Source: JADCCX01 sp051649305 (GTDB taxonomy: Bacteria > Pseudomonadota > Alphaproteobacteria > Rhizobiales > Beijerinckiaceae). From it: a stretch of 64,000 nt of DNA. The stretch's first letter is position 1, and every line of letters begins with the position of its first letter. The notes beneath the pieces were generated by a model, which saw only the letters and a program-made list of their open reading frames with translations, ran no database searches and was not told the origin of the DNA. Of the stretch, positions 33,010-41,826 are shown one piece after another. Where the stretch lies: NCBI GenBank assembly GCA_051649305.1, contig JBOFGV010000052.1:91539-155538 (forward strand), given 5' to 3'. A program made the position numbers and the translations under genes.

Positions 33010-34116
33010 ATGCAGGCGGTTGTTGTTGGGGCGGGCGTTGTCGGTTTGGCCTGCGCGCGCGCATTGGCGCTGGCAGGCCATGACACCATTGTGCTGGAAG
33101 TGGCCAATGCGATTGGCACCGGCACCTCCTCGCGTAACAGCGAGGTGATCCACGCGGGCATGTATTACGCCAGCGGCTCGCTGAAAGCCCGCCTTTGCGT
33201 CGAGGGCCGCCGCCTTCTCTATGCCTATTGTGAGAGCCACGGCGTGCCGCACCGCGCCTGCGAAAAGCTCATGGTTGCCACCAATGACGCCGAGGTGGCG
33301 AAGATTGCCAAAATTCATAGCCAAGGCCTTGAGAACGATGTCGAGGGCCTCACCATGATTGATGGCAAGGCTGCTGCTGCGCTGGAGCCGAACCTGCGCT
33401 GCTCGGCAGCACTCCGGTCATCCCAGACCGGAATCATCGACAGCCATTCCTATATGCTGGCTTTGCAGGGTGATCTGGAATCAGCCGGTGGAGCCATCGC
33501 TTTTTCTACGCCGCTGCTGCGGGTTGAAAAGCTTACACAGGGCTGGCGGGTGCATTTTGGCGGGGCTGAGGCTGATACCCTTGATGCCGATATCGTGGTC
33601 AATGCCTCCGGCCTTGGCGGCTGGGAGATCGCCCGTGTGATCGACGGTTATCCATCTGACAAGCTGCCCAAGCGCGTCTTTGCCAAAGGCAACTATTTCA
33701 GCTGTTCGGGCAAACCCGCATTCACCCGCCTGATCTATCCGGCTCCGGCAGATGGCGGTCTTGGCGTCCACCTCACGCTCGATATGGCAGGCCGCATGAA
33801 GTTTGGGCCGGATGTGGAGTGGTTGGGCGATGTTGATCCCGCAGCAATCGACTACACGGTGAACCCGGCGCGTGGTGACAGTTTCTATGCTGCCGTGCGT
33901 ACCTACTGGCCTGCGATGCCAGACGGTGTGCTGACGGCGGACTATTCCGGTGTCCGTCCCAAGCTCTCTGGCCCGGGTGAGGCAGCTGCAGATTTCTGTA
34001 TTCAAGGGCCTGCGGATCATGGCCTTCAAGGCATTGTCCAGCTTATTGGTATCGAAAGTCCCGGCCTGACATCGTCTCTGGCGATTGCCAATCACATGAT
34101 GCAAAAACTGCAGTGA
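33010..34116 (+). CDS. lhgO: FAD-dependent oxidoreductase, L-2-hydroxyglutarate oxidase-like
   Basis: The 368-residue flavoprotein of the DAO superfamily begins with the dinucleotide fold VVVGAGVVGLACARALA and carries the L-2-hydroxyglutarate oxidase/dehydrogenase signatures SSRNSEVIHAGMYY, LCVEGRRLLYAYC, ASGLGGW, and LIYPAPADGGLGVHLTLD, ending in SPGLTSSLAIA. LhgO returns L-2-hydroxyglutarate to 2-oxoglutarate, a repair step also used in glutarate breakdown. It is divergent from the TPP-riboswitch operon with 80 bases between, and 38 bases before gltX. Confidence 0.87.
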   Translation: MQAVVVGAGVVGLACARALALAGHDTIVLEVANAIGTGTSSRNSEVIHAGMYYASGSLKARLCVEGRRLLYAYCESHGVPHRACEKLMVATNDAEVAKIAKIHSQGLENDVEGLTMIDGKAAAALEPNLRCSAALRSSQTGIIDSHSYMLALQGDLESAGGAIAFSTPLLRVEKLTQGWRVHFGGAEADTLDADIVVNASGLGGWEIARVIDGYPSDKLPKRVFAKGNYFSCSGKPAFTRLIYPAPADGGLGVHLTLDMAGRMKFGPDVEWLGDVDPAAIDYTVNPARGDSFYAAVRTYWPAMPDGVLTADYSGVRPKLSGPGEAAADFCIQGPADHGLQGIVQLIGIESPGLTSSLAIANHMMQKLQ

Positions 34117-34154
34117 GAGTTGAGAACTGTCGCCAAGCAGCATAGAAGCGACGC

Positions 34155-35498
34155 ATGAGCATCACTGTCCGATTTGCACCTTCCCCCACCGGCTATATCC
34201 ACATCGGCAATGCCCGTACGGCCTTGTGGAACTGGCTGATGGCGCAAAAAGCTGGTGGTCAGTTTATCCTGCGTATGGATGACACGGATCAGGAGCGTTC
34301 CACCGACGCTTTTGCCGAGGCGATCAAGGAAGATCTGGCCTGGCTTGGCATTAAACCAGACAGATACGAGCGCCAGTCGGACCGTGTTGCGCGCTACGCA
34401 TCCGAGATGGAGCGCCTGAAATCGGCAGGCCTGATTTACCCCGCCTATGAAACCATGGATGAGCTGGACCGCAAGCGCAAACGCCAGCAGGCGCGCGGGC
34501 TTCCGCCGGTCTATGACCGCGCTGCCCTCAAGCTGACGGCAGAAGAGGCAGCTGCTTTTGAAGCCGAAGGCCGCAAGCCACACTGGCGTTTCAAGCTTTC
34601 GGGCAATGCTGCTGAATGGGTGGACGGTGTGCGTGGCCCAACCCGTATAGAGACATCATCCCTGTCTGATCCCGTGCTGGTGCGGGCGGATGGCACGGTG
34701 CTCTACACCTTTGCTTCCGTGGTCGATGATATCGATATGGGCGTGACGGACATCATCCGGGGTGAGGACCATGTCGCCAACACCGGCGTGCAGGTGGAAC
34801 TGTTCCGGGCGCTGGGAGCAACCCCGCCGCGCTTTGCCCACCACAACCTGATTGTGGCGGCTTCCGGCGAGGAAATGTCGAAACGCAAGGGCACACTCTC
34901 CATCCGTTCGTTCCGTGAGGCGGGAGCTGAGCCAACCGCCGTGGCCGTGGTGGCAGTGCTCACCGGAACGTCTGATCCGGTGCGTCCCGTGCAGAATCTC
35001 GGCGAACTCGCCGGTCAGCTGTCGCTCGACAAGCTGTCGCGTGCGCCAACCAAGTTTGATCCCGGCGAGGTCATGGTGATGACAGCCAGAACCCTGCATG
35101 AAACGCCGTTTGAGGCTGTGTCAGCGCGCCTCACAGCCATAGGCGTTTCCGGCCCAACGATCCCGGCGCTGTGGGACAATGTGCGCGGCAACATCTCGAC
35201 CCTCAAGGATATGACAGACTGGCAGGCGCTTGTGCTTGGCGAGGCCAAAGGCGAGATCACGGAACCGGATTTCATCGCATCCGCGATTGAAGCCCTGCCA
35301 CAGGGTGATTTTTCAACCGAAACCTGGGGTCAGTGGACAGACGCCTTGAAGGCCGCAACAGGCCGCAAGGGCAAGCCACTGTTCATGCCCCTGAGGCAGG
35401 CGCTTACTGGGATGGATCACGGCCCGGAACTGAAGGGACTCTTGCCCCTGATGGGACGGGCGAAAGTTCTGGCGCGATTACGCGGACAATCCGCCTAG
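34155..35498 (+). CDS. gltX: Glutamate-tRNA ligase (class I)
   Basis: The 447-residue synthetase charges tRNA-Glu. It has RFAPSPTGYIHIGNARTAL in shortened view (PSPTGYIHIGNART), the HIGH motif as HIGN (about 16-19), FILRMDDTDQERS, and the KMSKS loop as EEMSKRKG. Length and missing zinc motif fit one of the two GltX types many alphaproteobacteria carry; tRNA-Glu versus tRNA-Gln preference cannot be told here. Its last 95 bases overlap the 3' end of the convergent DUF2865 gene. Confidence 0.95.
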   Translation: MSITVRFAPSPTGYIHIGNARTALWNWLMAQKAGGQFILRMDDTDQERSTDAFAEAIKEDLAWLGIKPDRYERQSDRVARYASEMERLKSAGLIYPAYETMDELDRKRKRQQARGLPPVYDRAALKLTAEEAAAFEAEGRKPHWRFKLSGNAAEWVDGVRGPTRIETSSLSDPVLVRADGTVLYTFASVVDDIDMGVTDIIRGEDHVANTGVQVELFRALGATPPRFAHHNLIVAASGEEMSKRKGTLSIRSFREAGAEPTAVAVVAVLTGTSDPVRPVQNLGELAGQLSLDKLSRAPTKFDPGEVMVMTARTLHETPFEAVSARLTAIGVSGPTIPALWDNVRGNISTLKDMTDWQALVLGEAKGEITEPDFIASAIEALPQGDFSTETWGQWTDALKAATGRKGKPLFMPLRQALTGMDHGPELKGLLPLMGRAKVLARLRGQSA

Positions 35499-36549
35499 TG
35501 CCATTGGCTCCCGGAAGATCACGCACCTCTCCCTGATCAGCCGCCACAATGCGTGCCCCCTCTGCTTCGGCAGGAGGCGGGGGCGGCAAAATTTCCTCCG
35601 GCGGAGGCCTGTTGCCAAACAGCTCTTCCCTTTGCTTCTTGCGGGATTTGCCTGCAACAGGCGTCATGCCGCGCAACGGGAACGGCTCTTCTTCCACAAC
35701 CGGATCAGCATTGAGAACGCCAAAACCAGGCTTGCCGCTGCCCTCCTCCGGGTTGAGCACAGCAGCACGGGATTCAGCCCAGGTTTCACCGGGCTTGCGG
35801 CAGAAACAGCCTGGATCATAGCTTTTGCGGTAGCGAAAAGCGTTGGGGATTTCGGTGTAGCGCTCGCCCTCAGGTGTTGCCGCATTTTCAATGCTGCCGG
35901 GCATCATGAACACCTTCATCTCGCTGGCCGGGCAGAGCGATTGGCAGATACCATCTCCCTCATCGCGAAGGGACGCATTGCGCACGTGAAGCGGAAAGTA
36001 ATAGCCATCGCACATACGCACGCAGACAGCCTTGCCTGACACACGGCGAATGCGCGATTCGATGCGGGGCCGCTCATCCTCTTCCGATCTGCCATCAATG
36101 GAGCTGCGGTTTGGACTGTCATCAAACAGACCACCAAGCAACGATGCGGAACGTTGGCGCGGTGCTGGATCGGGCGATGTGCGGCAATTGTAGCTGACCA
36201 GCATGGACATCAACTCCCTGCGGCGCACCTCGGAATGGCCGCCGGCGATGCGTGAGCCCGCCTGTAATTGCGCCAGTCTGGCCCGGTAACCACCGCATTC
36301 AGCCGGTGGTGGTTGCCCGAAAAACAGGAAGGACTGACGGTCGCAACCAATGGACCGCATGTAGCCGTAAAGCCGATTCGCTTCCGCAGCATTGCGGGCC
36401 GCCTCTCGCTGTACCTGTTGTGATACACCGCCGCGCATGGTGGCAAGCTCGGCCTCGATGCTGCGGCAGACATTGGCCAAGGCGGGGTGGCTGACCACCA
36501 GCAATGCGGTCATCAAAAAACCCTGCAATGATCTCAGGAACTTCCGCAT
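35404..36549 (-). CDS. Exported DUF2865 protein
   Basis: The 381-residue protein has a signal peptide (about 1-25, ending ALAN), an N-terminal helical region with conserved cysteines (VCRSIEAELA, SIGCDRQSFLFF), and a central cysteine-rich DUF2865 domain (VCVRMCDGYYFPL, GICQSLCPASEMKVFMMPG, DPGCFCRKPGETW). The C-terminus is proline-rich (about 315-330) and low in complexity. Function unknown; the paired cysteines suggest disulfides in the periplasm. The last 95 bases overlap gltX tail-to-tail. Confidence 0.88.
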   Translation of the reverse strand: MRKFLRSLQGFLMTALLVVSHPALANVCRSIEAELATMRGGVSQQVQREAARNAAEANRLYGYMRSIGCDRQSFLFFGQPPPAECGGYRARLAQLQAGSRIAGGHSEVRRRELMSMLVSYNCRTSPDPAPRQRSASLLGGLFDDSPNRSSIDGRSEEDERPRIESRIRRVSGKAVCVRMCDGYYFPLHVRNASLRDEGDGICQSLCPASEMKVFMMPGSIENAATPEGERYTEIPNAFRYRKSYDPGCFCRKPGETWAESRAAVLNPEEGSGKPGFGVLNADPVVEEEPFPLRGMTPVAGKSRKKQREELFGNRPPPEEILPPPPPAEAEGARIVAADQGEVRDLPGANGTRRIVRVIAPELSPVPSGARVPSVPGRDPSQ

Positions 36550-36622
36550 TGATCCATGTCTGTCGCAGCGCGGAATGGCGCCTTGATCAGCAAGAGATGC
36601 GGTCTTTATGGTTAGCGGCGGG

Positions 36623-37114
36623 TTAAGGGACCGGGGTGGACGCGCTCAAATCAGCCAAATCTCTCAGCATTTGCTGAAAAAGTTTCTGGTCTGCGGCTGA
36701 GTAGCGCTGAAGCAACAGAGCCTCATAGTGTTTGGCCAGCGGAACAATATCTTCGTAGACTTTGCGGCCATTGTCCGTCAGCACAAGAATAGCCTCGCGT
36801 TTGTCAGATGGATTGACGTCACGGCGGATAAGACTGCGGCTTTCAAGATCGCTCACGGCGCGACTGACCTTGGTCTTGTGCATGTGGCTGTGCTGGCCAA
36901 TCATCTTTGCAGTGGCCTGCCCCACCTGTCCAAGTGTGGCAATCACCCGCCAGCCTGGAATATCAATGCCGAAGCGCTCCGAATAAAGCCGGGCCAGACC
37001 TTCGCTGACAATGGAAGCTGCAACATTCAACCGGTAAGGCAAAAAGTCTTCGAGTTGCAGCAGCGGTGCTGCCGCTCCTTTGCCAGACACGGGTTTAGGT
37101 GATGCGTTGGACAT
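36623..37114 (-). CDS. MarR-family transcriptional regulator
   Basis: The 163-residue protein has the MarR winged helix: PGWRVIATLGQVGQATAKMI, HSHMHKTKVSRAVSDLESR, then the wing RRDVNPSDKREAILVLTDNG. It starts 9 bases after the FAH-family gene, so it is probably co-transcribed with it. A perfect 10-bp inverted repeat in the divergent promoter at 38179-38205 is the likely operator; control of an aromatic or related catabolic pathway would fit the neighbours. Confidence 0.92.
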   Translation of the reverse strand: MSNASPKPVSGKGAAAPLLQLEDFLPYRLNVAASIVSEGLARLYSERFGIDIPGWRVIATLGQVGQATAKMIGQHSHMHKTKVSRAVSDLESRSLIRRDVNPSDKREAILVLTDNGRKVYEDIVPLAKHYEALLLQRYSAADQKLFQQMLRDLADLSASTPVP

Positions 37115-37123
37115 TCCAGCCGA

Positions 37124-38140
37124 TCAACCCTGTGCGTTCTCCACCTTCTGCTCAATCGCACCAAAGATGGAATGGCGCTTTGCATCCATCATCTCGATGC
37201 GGACAGTATCGCCAAACTTCAGAAACTCTGTGCGAGGCGCGCCGTAGCGAATGGTTTCCACCGTCCGCTGCTCGGCGATACAGGCATAGCCGACGCCACC
37301 CTCGGCCACAGGCAGGCCCGGCCCTTCATTGACATCCTTGTTGGAAACCGTGCCGCTGCCGACAATGGTGCCAGCAGCCAAGCGGCGGGTTTTGGCAGCA
37401 TGGGCAATGAGATCACCAAAGCTGAAGGTCATGTCGACACCGGCGTTGGGATAACCAAAAAGCTTGCCATTGATGCTGGAATTCAGAGGATAAAGCACCT
37501 TGCCACCCAGCCAGTGCTCCCCCAATTCGTCAGGTGTGATGGCCACAGGGGAAAAGGCCGAGGATGGTTTGGACTGCAGGAAGCCGAAACCCTTACCAAG
37601 CTCATCCGGGATGAGGCCGCGCAGCGAGACATCGTTGACCAGTACAATCAATTGCACAAAGGCAACGGCATCATCCGCCGAAACGCCCATGGGCACATCA
37701 CCGGTGATGACAGCGACTTCGGCTTCAAAATCGATGCCGTAGCTTTCTGTTGGAAAACTGATGGCATCGCGCGGGGGCAGGAAGGCATCGGAACTGCCCT
37801 GATACATCAGCGGGTCTGTCCAGAAGCTCTTGGGCATCTCTGCACCGCGCGCCTTGCGCACCAGCTCGACGTGGTTGACGTAGGCCGATCCATCCACCCA
37901 TTGATAGGCGCGTGGCAGAGGGCTTTCGCAATCACGCTCGTGAAACCGCTCGGATGGAATCGACCCGCTTTCCAGCGCCGTTGACAGGTCCGCCAGACGG
38001 GGTGCCGCCCATTCCCAGTTATCGAGCGCGCCCTGCAGCGTGCGGGCCGCCGAAGAAGCATCGGTGCATCGCGTCAGATCACGGGAGACCACAACAAGGC
38101 GACCATCGCGTGTACCGTTTTTCAAAGTTGCAAGTTTCAT
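37124..38140 (-). CDS. Fumarylacetoacetate hydrolase (FAH) family protein
   Basis: The 338-residue protein has the FAH fold: a small N-terminal domain (MKLATLKNGTRDGRLVVVS) and a catalytic barrel with the metal-binding acidic residues in GIDFEAEVAVITGDVP, VLVNDVSLRGLIPDEL, KPSSAFSPVAI, and IVGSGTVSNKD. Members split C-C bonds of 1,3-diketo acids, as in tyrosine breakdown. The frame is open upstream to 38296, overlapping the divergent gene, but the ATG at 38140 gives the usual N-terminus. It forms a unit with the MarR gene downstream. Confidence 0.92.
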   Translation of the reverse strand: MKLATLKNGTRDGRLVVVSRDLTRCTDASSAARTLQGALDNWEWAAPRLADLSTALESGSIPSERFHERDCESPLPRAYQWVDGSAYVNHVELVRKARGAEMPKSFWTDPLMYQGSSDAFLPPRDAISFPTESYGIDFEAEVAVITGDVPMGVSADDAVAFVQLIVLVNDVSLRGLIPDELGKGFGFLQSKPSSAFSPVAITPDELGEHWLGGKVLYPLNSSINGKLFGYPNAGVDMTFSFGDLIAHAAKTRRLAAGTIVGSGTVSNKDVNEGPGLPVAEGGVGYACIAEQRTVETIRYGAPRTEFLKFGDTVRIEMMDAKRHSIFGAIEQKVENAQG

Positions 38141-38178
38141 TGTGGCAGGCTCTAATGATGTGCTTGATGAAGGCATTG

Positions 38179-38205
38179 ATGGAAACCAATACCGATGGTT
38201 TCCAT
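38179..38205. promoter_or_regulatory. Perfect inverted repeat in divergent FAH/TRAP promoter, likely MarR operator
   Basis: ATGGAAACCA (38179-38188) and TGGTTTCCAT (38196-38205) are exact reverse complements separated by 7 bases. The element sits in the 94-base gap between the divergent FAH-family and TRAP-binding-protein genes, next to a co-transcribed MarR gene. It could control both directions. Confidence 0.75.
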
Positions 38206-38234
38206 AGAACAACCTGTCCGGGAGGAATTGTCCA

Positions 38235-39320
38235 ATGAAAAGACGCGCTTTTTTGCAAGGTGCAGGAATTGCTGCTGCAGTCGGCACAGTTGCCATGCCC
38301 GCCCTCGCCCAATCAGGCCCTGAGGTGAAGTGGCGTCTGACATCAAGCTTCCCGAAATCTCTCGATACAATTTACGGAACAGCCGAAACATTTGCCCGTC
38401 TTGTCAGCGAGGCAACCGATGGCAAGTTCCAGATCCAGACATTTGCAGCGGGTGAAATTGTTCCCGGCCTGCAGGCGCTGGACGCCGCATCCAACGGCAC
38501 AATCGAATGTGCGCACACGCCAACCTATTTCTACACGGGCAAGGAACCTGCGCTGGCCCTTGGCACAGGCCTGCCCTTTGGTCTCAATGCCCGCCATCAG
38601 CATTCCTGGTGGCATTTTGCCGGCGGTGAAGCGATCGTCAACGAGGCTTTGGCCAAGTTCAACACCATCGGCTTCCCCTGCGGCAACTCAGGCACACAGA
38701 TGGGTGGCTGGTTCCGGAGCGAGATCAAGACACTGGATGATCTGAAAGGCCTGAAGTTCCGCATTGGTGGCACGGGCGGTCAGGTTCTGGCGAAGCTTGG
38801 TGTTGTGCCGCAGCAGATAGCGGCAGGCGATATCTTTCCGGCCCTTGAGCGCGGCACACTGGATGCGGTTGAGTTCGTCGGCCCCTATGATGATGAAAAA
38901 CTCGGCTTCAACAAGGTGGCGAAATATTACTACTACCCCGGTTTCTGGGAAGGTGGTGCCATGCTGCATCTCGTGGTCAACAAGGCGGCCTGGGACAAAC
39001 TGCCCAAGAACTATCAGGCCATCGTTCGTCAGGCTTCAGAAGCCGCCAACAACTGGATGCTGGCGAAATATGATGCTGTGAACGCCCCGGCCCTGCGCAG
39101 GCTTGTTGGAACCGGCACTGAGTTGCGTGGCTTCCCGCTGCCGGTTCTTGATGCAGCCTACAAGGCGGCAAACGAGCTTTATGCCGAGATGTCGGCGAAG
39201 AGCGAGTTGTTCAAGAAGGGTTATGAGTCGATGGCAGCCTTCCGCAACGAACAATACACCTGGTGGCAGGTGGCGGAATATGCCTTTGATACCTACCAGA
39301 TACGCGCAACACGGCGCTGA
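38235..39320 (+). CDS. TRAP-transporter substrate-binding protein (TakP-like DctP family)
   Basis: The 361-residue exported protein has a Tat-type signal (KRRAFLQGAGIAAAVGTVAMP) and a DctP domain with SSFPKSLDTIYGTAETFA, AAGEIVPGLQALDAASNG, FRIGGTGGQVLAKLGVVP, ALERGTLDAVEFVGPYDDE and YYYYPGFWEGG, the hallmark of TakP-like proteins for 2-oxo acids. A GGAGGAATT ribosome site precedes the ATG. No TRAP membrane subunits follow; an M20 peptidase starts 14 bases later. Probably controlled through the operator at 38179-38205. Confidence 0.93.
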   Translation: MKRRAFLQGAGIAAAVGTVAMPALAQSGPEVKWRLTSSFPKSLDTIYGTAETFARLVSEATDGKFQIQTFAAGEIVPGLQALDAASNGTIECAHTPTYFYTGKEPALALGTGLPFGLNARHQHSWWHFAGGEAIVNEALAKFNTIGFPCGNSGTQMGGWFRSEIKTLDDLKGLKFRIGGTGGQVLAKLGVVPQQIAAGDIFPALERGTLDAVEFVGPYDDEKLGFNKVAKYYYYPGFWEGGAMLHLVVNKAAWDKLPKNYQAIVRQASEAANNWMLAKYDAVNAPALRRLVGTGTELRGFPLPVLDAAYKAANELYAEMSAKSELFKKGYESMAAFRNEQYTWWQVAEYAFDTYQIRATRR

Positions 39321-39334
39321 AGAAAGTTCTAGAA

Positions 39335-40462
39335 ATGCCTTTGACCCGTTTTGACAATGAAGCCATGGCCTCGGTGCTGCAGGGCTGGGTGGCGCGTGAA
39401 AGCCCCACCCTTGATGCGGCAGCCGTCAACAAGATGCAGGATCTTGTGGCGACGTTCTTCACGGTCAAGGGCTGCCACGTCGAGCGCATTGGCGGGCGGG
39501 ATGGTCTGGGTGACACCCTCAAGGTGACGGCCGGACCTGCCAATGGCGAGCGCCCTTTGCTCGTCATGTCGCATGTCGATACGGTGCATCCCTTGAAGAC
39601 AATCGAGCGGGACCTGCCATTGCGGCGTGAGGGCGACAAGCTCTTTGGCCCCGGCATCTACGATATGAAAGGCGGGGCTTACCTTGCGGCGGAAGCTTTT
39701 CGTGATGTAGCCGCACGTGGCACGGCAAAGCGGCCACTGGTCTTTCTGTTCACGCCGGATGAGGAAATTGGCAGCCCCACCACCCGCGCCATGATCGAGG
39801 ATGAGGGACGGCGCGCGGCCTATGCGCTTGTAACGGAGCCCGCCCGCGATGGCGGCAAGATCGTGACGGCCCGCAAGGGTGTTGGCCGCTTTGAAGTGAA
39901 TGTGGAGGGCCGCCCTGCCCATTCAGGCGCCCGCCATCAGGATGGACGCAGTGCTATCCGCGAGGCAGCACGCCAGATTTTGGCGATTGAAGCGCTGACG
40001 GACTATGGCAGGGGCGTTACCACAACCGTGGCGCAAGTGAGCGGCGGAACGGCACCCAATGTCATTCCGCAGCATTGCCATTTCACGGTAGACCTCCGTG
40101 TGACCACAGTGGAAGACGGCCAGCATTTCGAGCGGCATCTGCTGGCGCTCAAGGCCCATGATCCCGATGTCGCCTTGCGCATCACGGGCGCAATGAACCG
40201 GCCACCCATGGCAAAGTCCCCCCAGATTCAGGCGCTTTATGACCATGCCGTGATGCTGGCCACCGAACTGGGCTTTGTCCTGCCCGAATCCCCCATGACG
40301 GGCGGCGGCTCAGACGGCAACTTCACCGCTGCCATCGGCACACCGACGCTGGATGGTCTGGGCTGCGACGGTGAGGGTGCCCACACCCTGCACGAGCATT
40401 GCTATGTCTCCTCGCTGGCTCCCCGCGCCGCACTCATGGCGCGATTGCTGGAAACGCTGTGA
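39335..40462 (+). CDS. M20-family metallopeptidase (carboxypeptidase G2-like)
   Basis: The 375-residue enzyme has the dinuclear zinc site of the M20/CPG2 group: MSHVDTVHP (His80, Asp82), GIYDMKGGAYLA (Asp110), DEEIGSPTT (Glu143-Glu144), then the dimerisation domain (GRPAHSGARHQDGRSA) and GGGSDGNFTAA near the end with a late zinc histidine. Members hydrolyse N-acyl glutamates or peptides. It follows the TRAP binding protein by 14 bases, so its substrate may be what that protein brings in. Confidence 0.9.
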   Translation: MPLTRFDNEAMASVLQGWVARESPTLDAAAVNKMQDLVATFFTVKGCHVERIGGRDGLGDTLKVTAGPANGERPLLVMSHVDTVHPLKTIERDLPLRREGDKLFGPGIYDMKGGAYLAAEAFRDVAARGTAKRPLVFLFTPDEEIGSPTTRAMIEDEGRRAAYALVTEPARDGGKIVTARKGVGRFEVNVEGRPAHSGARHQDGRSAIREAARQILAIEALTDYGRGVTTTVAQVSGGTAPNVIPQHCHFTVDLRVTTVEDGQHFERHLLALKAHDPDVALRITGAMNRPPMAKSPQIQALYDHAVMLATELGFVLPESPMTGGGSDGNFTAAIGTPTLDGLGCDGEGAHTLHEHCYVSSLAPRAALMARLLETL

Positions 40463-40523
40463 CCCCGGCGGTGCTGGTGTGAACCAGACATTGATTAGTC
40501 ATCATTGGCAGGGAGAGTGAGGC

Positions 40524-40928
40524 ATGCGTCTCGCTCCCTTGCTGCAGGCCTCGCCTGCTATCCAGATTCATGTTGCGGCAGCCCTGATCGCTATCTTTCT
40601 GGGATTCTATCAATTTCTGGGACGTAAGGGCTCGATGCCCCACCGATTGATCGGCTGGATATGGGTCATTCTGCTCGCCAGCATCTGCATCTCATCGTTC
40701 TTCATTCCCGGAAGCGTGTTTATCGGCCCCATCAGCGTCTTCCACGCCCTCTCGGTCTACACGTTGTGGTCGCTGGTCATGGGGGTGAAAGCGGCACGCG
40801 ACCATGAAGTTGCTGACCACAAAAGCTACATGACGTGGATTTTTGGCCTGTCAATTTTGCTTTCTGCCGTGATTGCTGTTGGCAGCAGTGGCGGCGTGTT
40901 GCACGAGATGTTCTTTACGCGCAGATAG
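40524..40928 (+). CDS. DUF2306 family membrane protein
   Basis: The 134-residue protein has four hydrophobic helices and the DUF2306 features (IHVAAALIAIFLGFYQFL, MPHRLIGWIWV, a VADHKSYM histidine motif, and FGLSILLSAVIAVG). Function unknown; histidines in or near helices suggest a redox or metal link. It follows the M20 peptidase by 61 bases and precedes the PP2C gene by 37. Confidence 0.85.
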   Translation: MRLAPLLQASPAIQIHVAAALIAIFLGFYQFLGRKGSMPHRLIGWIWVILLASICISSFFIPGSVFIGPISVFHALSVYTLWSLVMGVKAARDHEVADHKSYMTWIFGLSILLSAVIAVGSSGGVLHEMFFTRR

Positions 40929-40965
40929 TAGACTGTCGCTCCACCTCAATTGCAGGAACTCATTC

Positions 40966-41826
40966 ATGGTCAGCCCCGAAATCGTCGACAGCCTTTCAGT
41001 TGCAGGCAATCGCACAAAGGTGAATGATGATTGCTTTGGCATGGCAGGCAACCGCGTCTGGGTCATTGACGGCGCTACCGGGCTTGGCGAGCAGGTTCTG
41101 CCCTGCCAGAGCGATGCAGCATGGCTTTCGCGCACTGCCAACCGTCTGTTGCACACGCACCATGCCGTACGGGATACACAGCAACTGATCAGGGTAGTGA
41201 TAGAGGGATTGAACTCCGCTTTTACCGCCGAACAGATACAGCCCGTGCGCGAGTACTGGCAATTGCCATTCGCCTCGCTTTTGATGGTGACGATAGAAGA
41301 CAGCACGGTAGAAGCTGTCTGGCTGGGCGATTGCCGCGCCATTCTGCAGATTGGAGATCAACTCCTGACCGTTGGTGAGAACGCCGAAGGAGAAGCGGAC
41401 GAACGAGCCTATGCTTCCAGTCTGGCGCAGGGCACCGGTGCCACAGCGATGTTGCGCACGCCTTCTGTCATTGCCTCCCTGCGCGAAAGCCGCAACACCT
41501 ACAACACGGGTCATGGTCGCTGGACATTGGGACTGCAGCCCGCAGCGGCTGACAACATGCAGCGCGCTGTATTCCCCATAACAGGGTCGGTCACCGGCCT
41601 GGCCATGAGCGATGGTTTTTCAGCGCTTGAGCTGAAGTATGCACGTCTTGATGCTGCCAACTTGCTGAAGCAGGCAGAAACACGTGGATTGACCCATCTC
41701 GCCGGTGTCTTGCGCCACATCGAAGAAGTGGAAGACCCTGAAGGCGCCACATTTCCACGCTTCAAACAATCAGACGATGCAACAGCTGTGCTGTTTCGTT
41801 GCGACCCCAGGATTTCACCCTCATGA
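40966..41826 (+). CDS. PP2C-family protein phosphatase
   Basis: The 286-residue protein matches PP2C/SpoIIE-type phosphatases: VWVIDGATGLGE (metal aspartate-glycine), EAVWLGDCRAILQIG (GDSRA-like), GLAMSDGFSALE and the final DATAVLFRC. The usual DGxGG reads DGATG. It should remove phosphate from Ser/Thr in a metal-dependent way; the target is unknown. The ATG at 40966 has GGA 8 bases ahead, and the frame upstream to 40873 overlaps the previous gene. Its stop overlaps the ankyrin gene's start (ATGA). Confidence 0.88.
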   Translation: MVSPEIVDSLSVAGNRTKVNDDCFGMAGNRVWVIDGATGLGEQVLPCQSDAAWLSRTANRLLHTHHAVRDTQQLIRVVIEGLNSAFTAEQIQPVREYWQLPFASLLMVTIEDSTVEAVWLGDCRAILQIGDQLLTVGENAEGEADERAYASSLAQGTGATAMLRTPSVIASLRESRNTYNTGHGRWTLGLQPAAADNMQRAVFPITGSVTGLAMSDGFSALELKYARLDAANLLKQAETRGLTHLAGVLRHIEEVEDPEGATFPRFKQSDDATAVLFRCDPRISPS

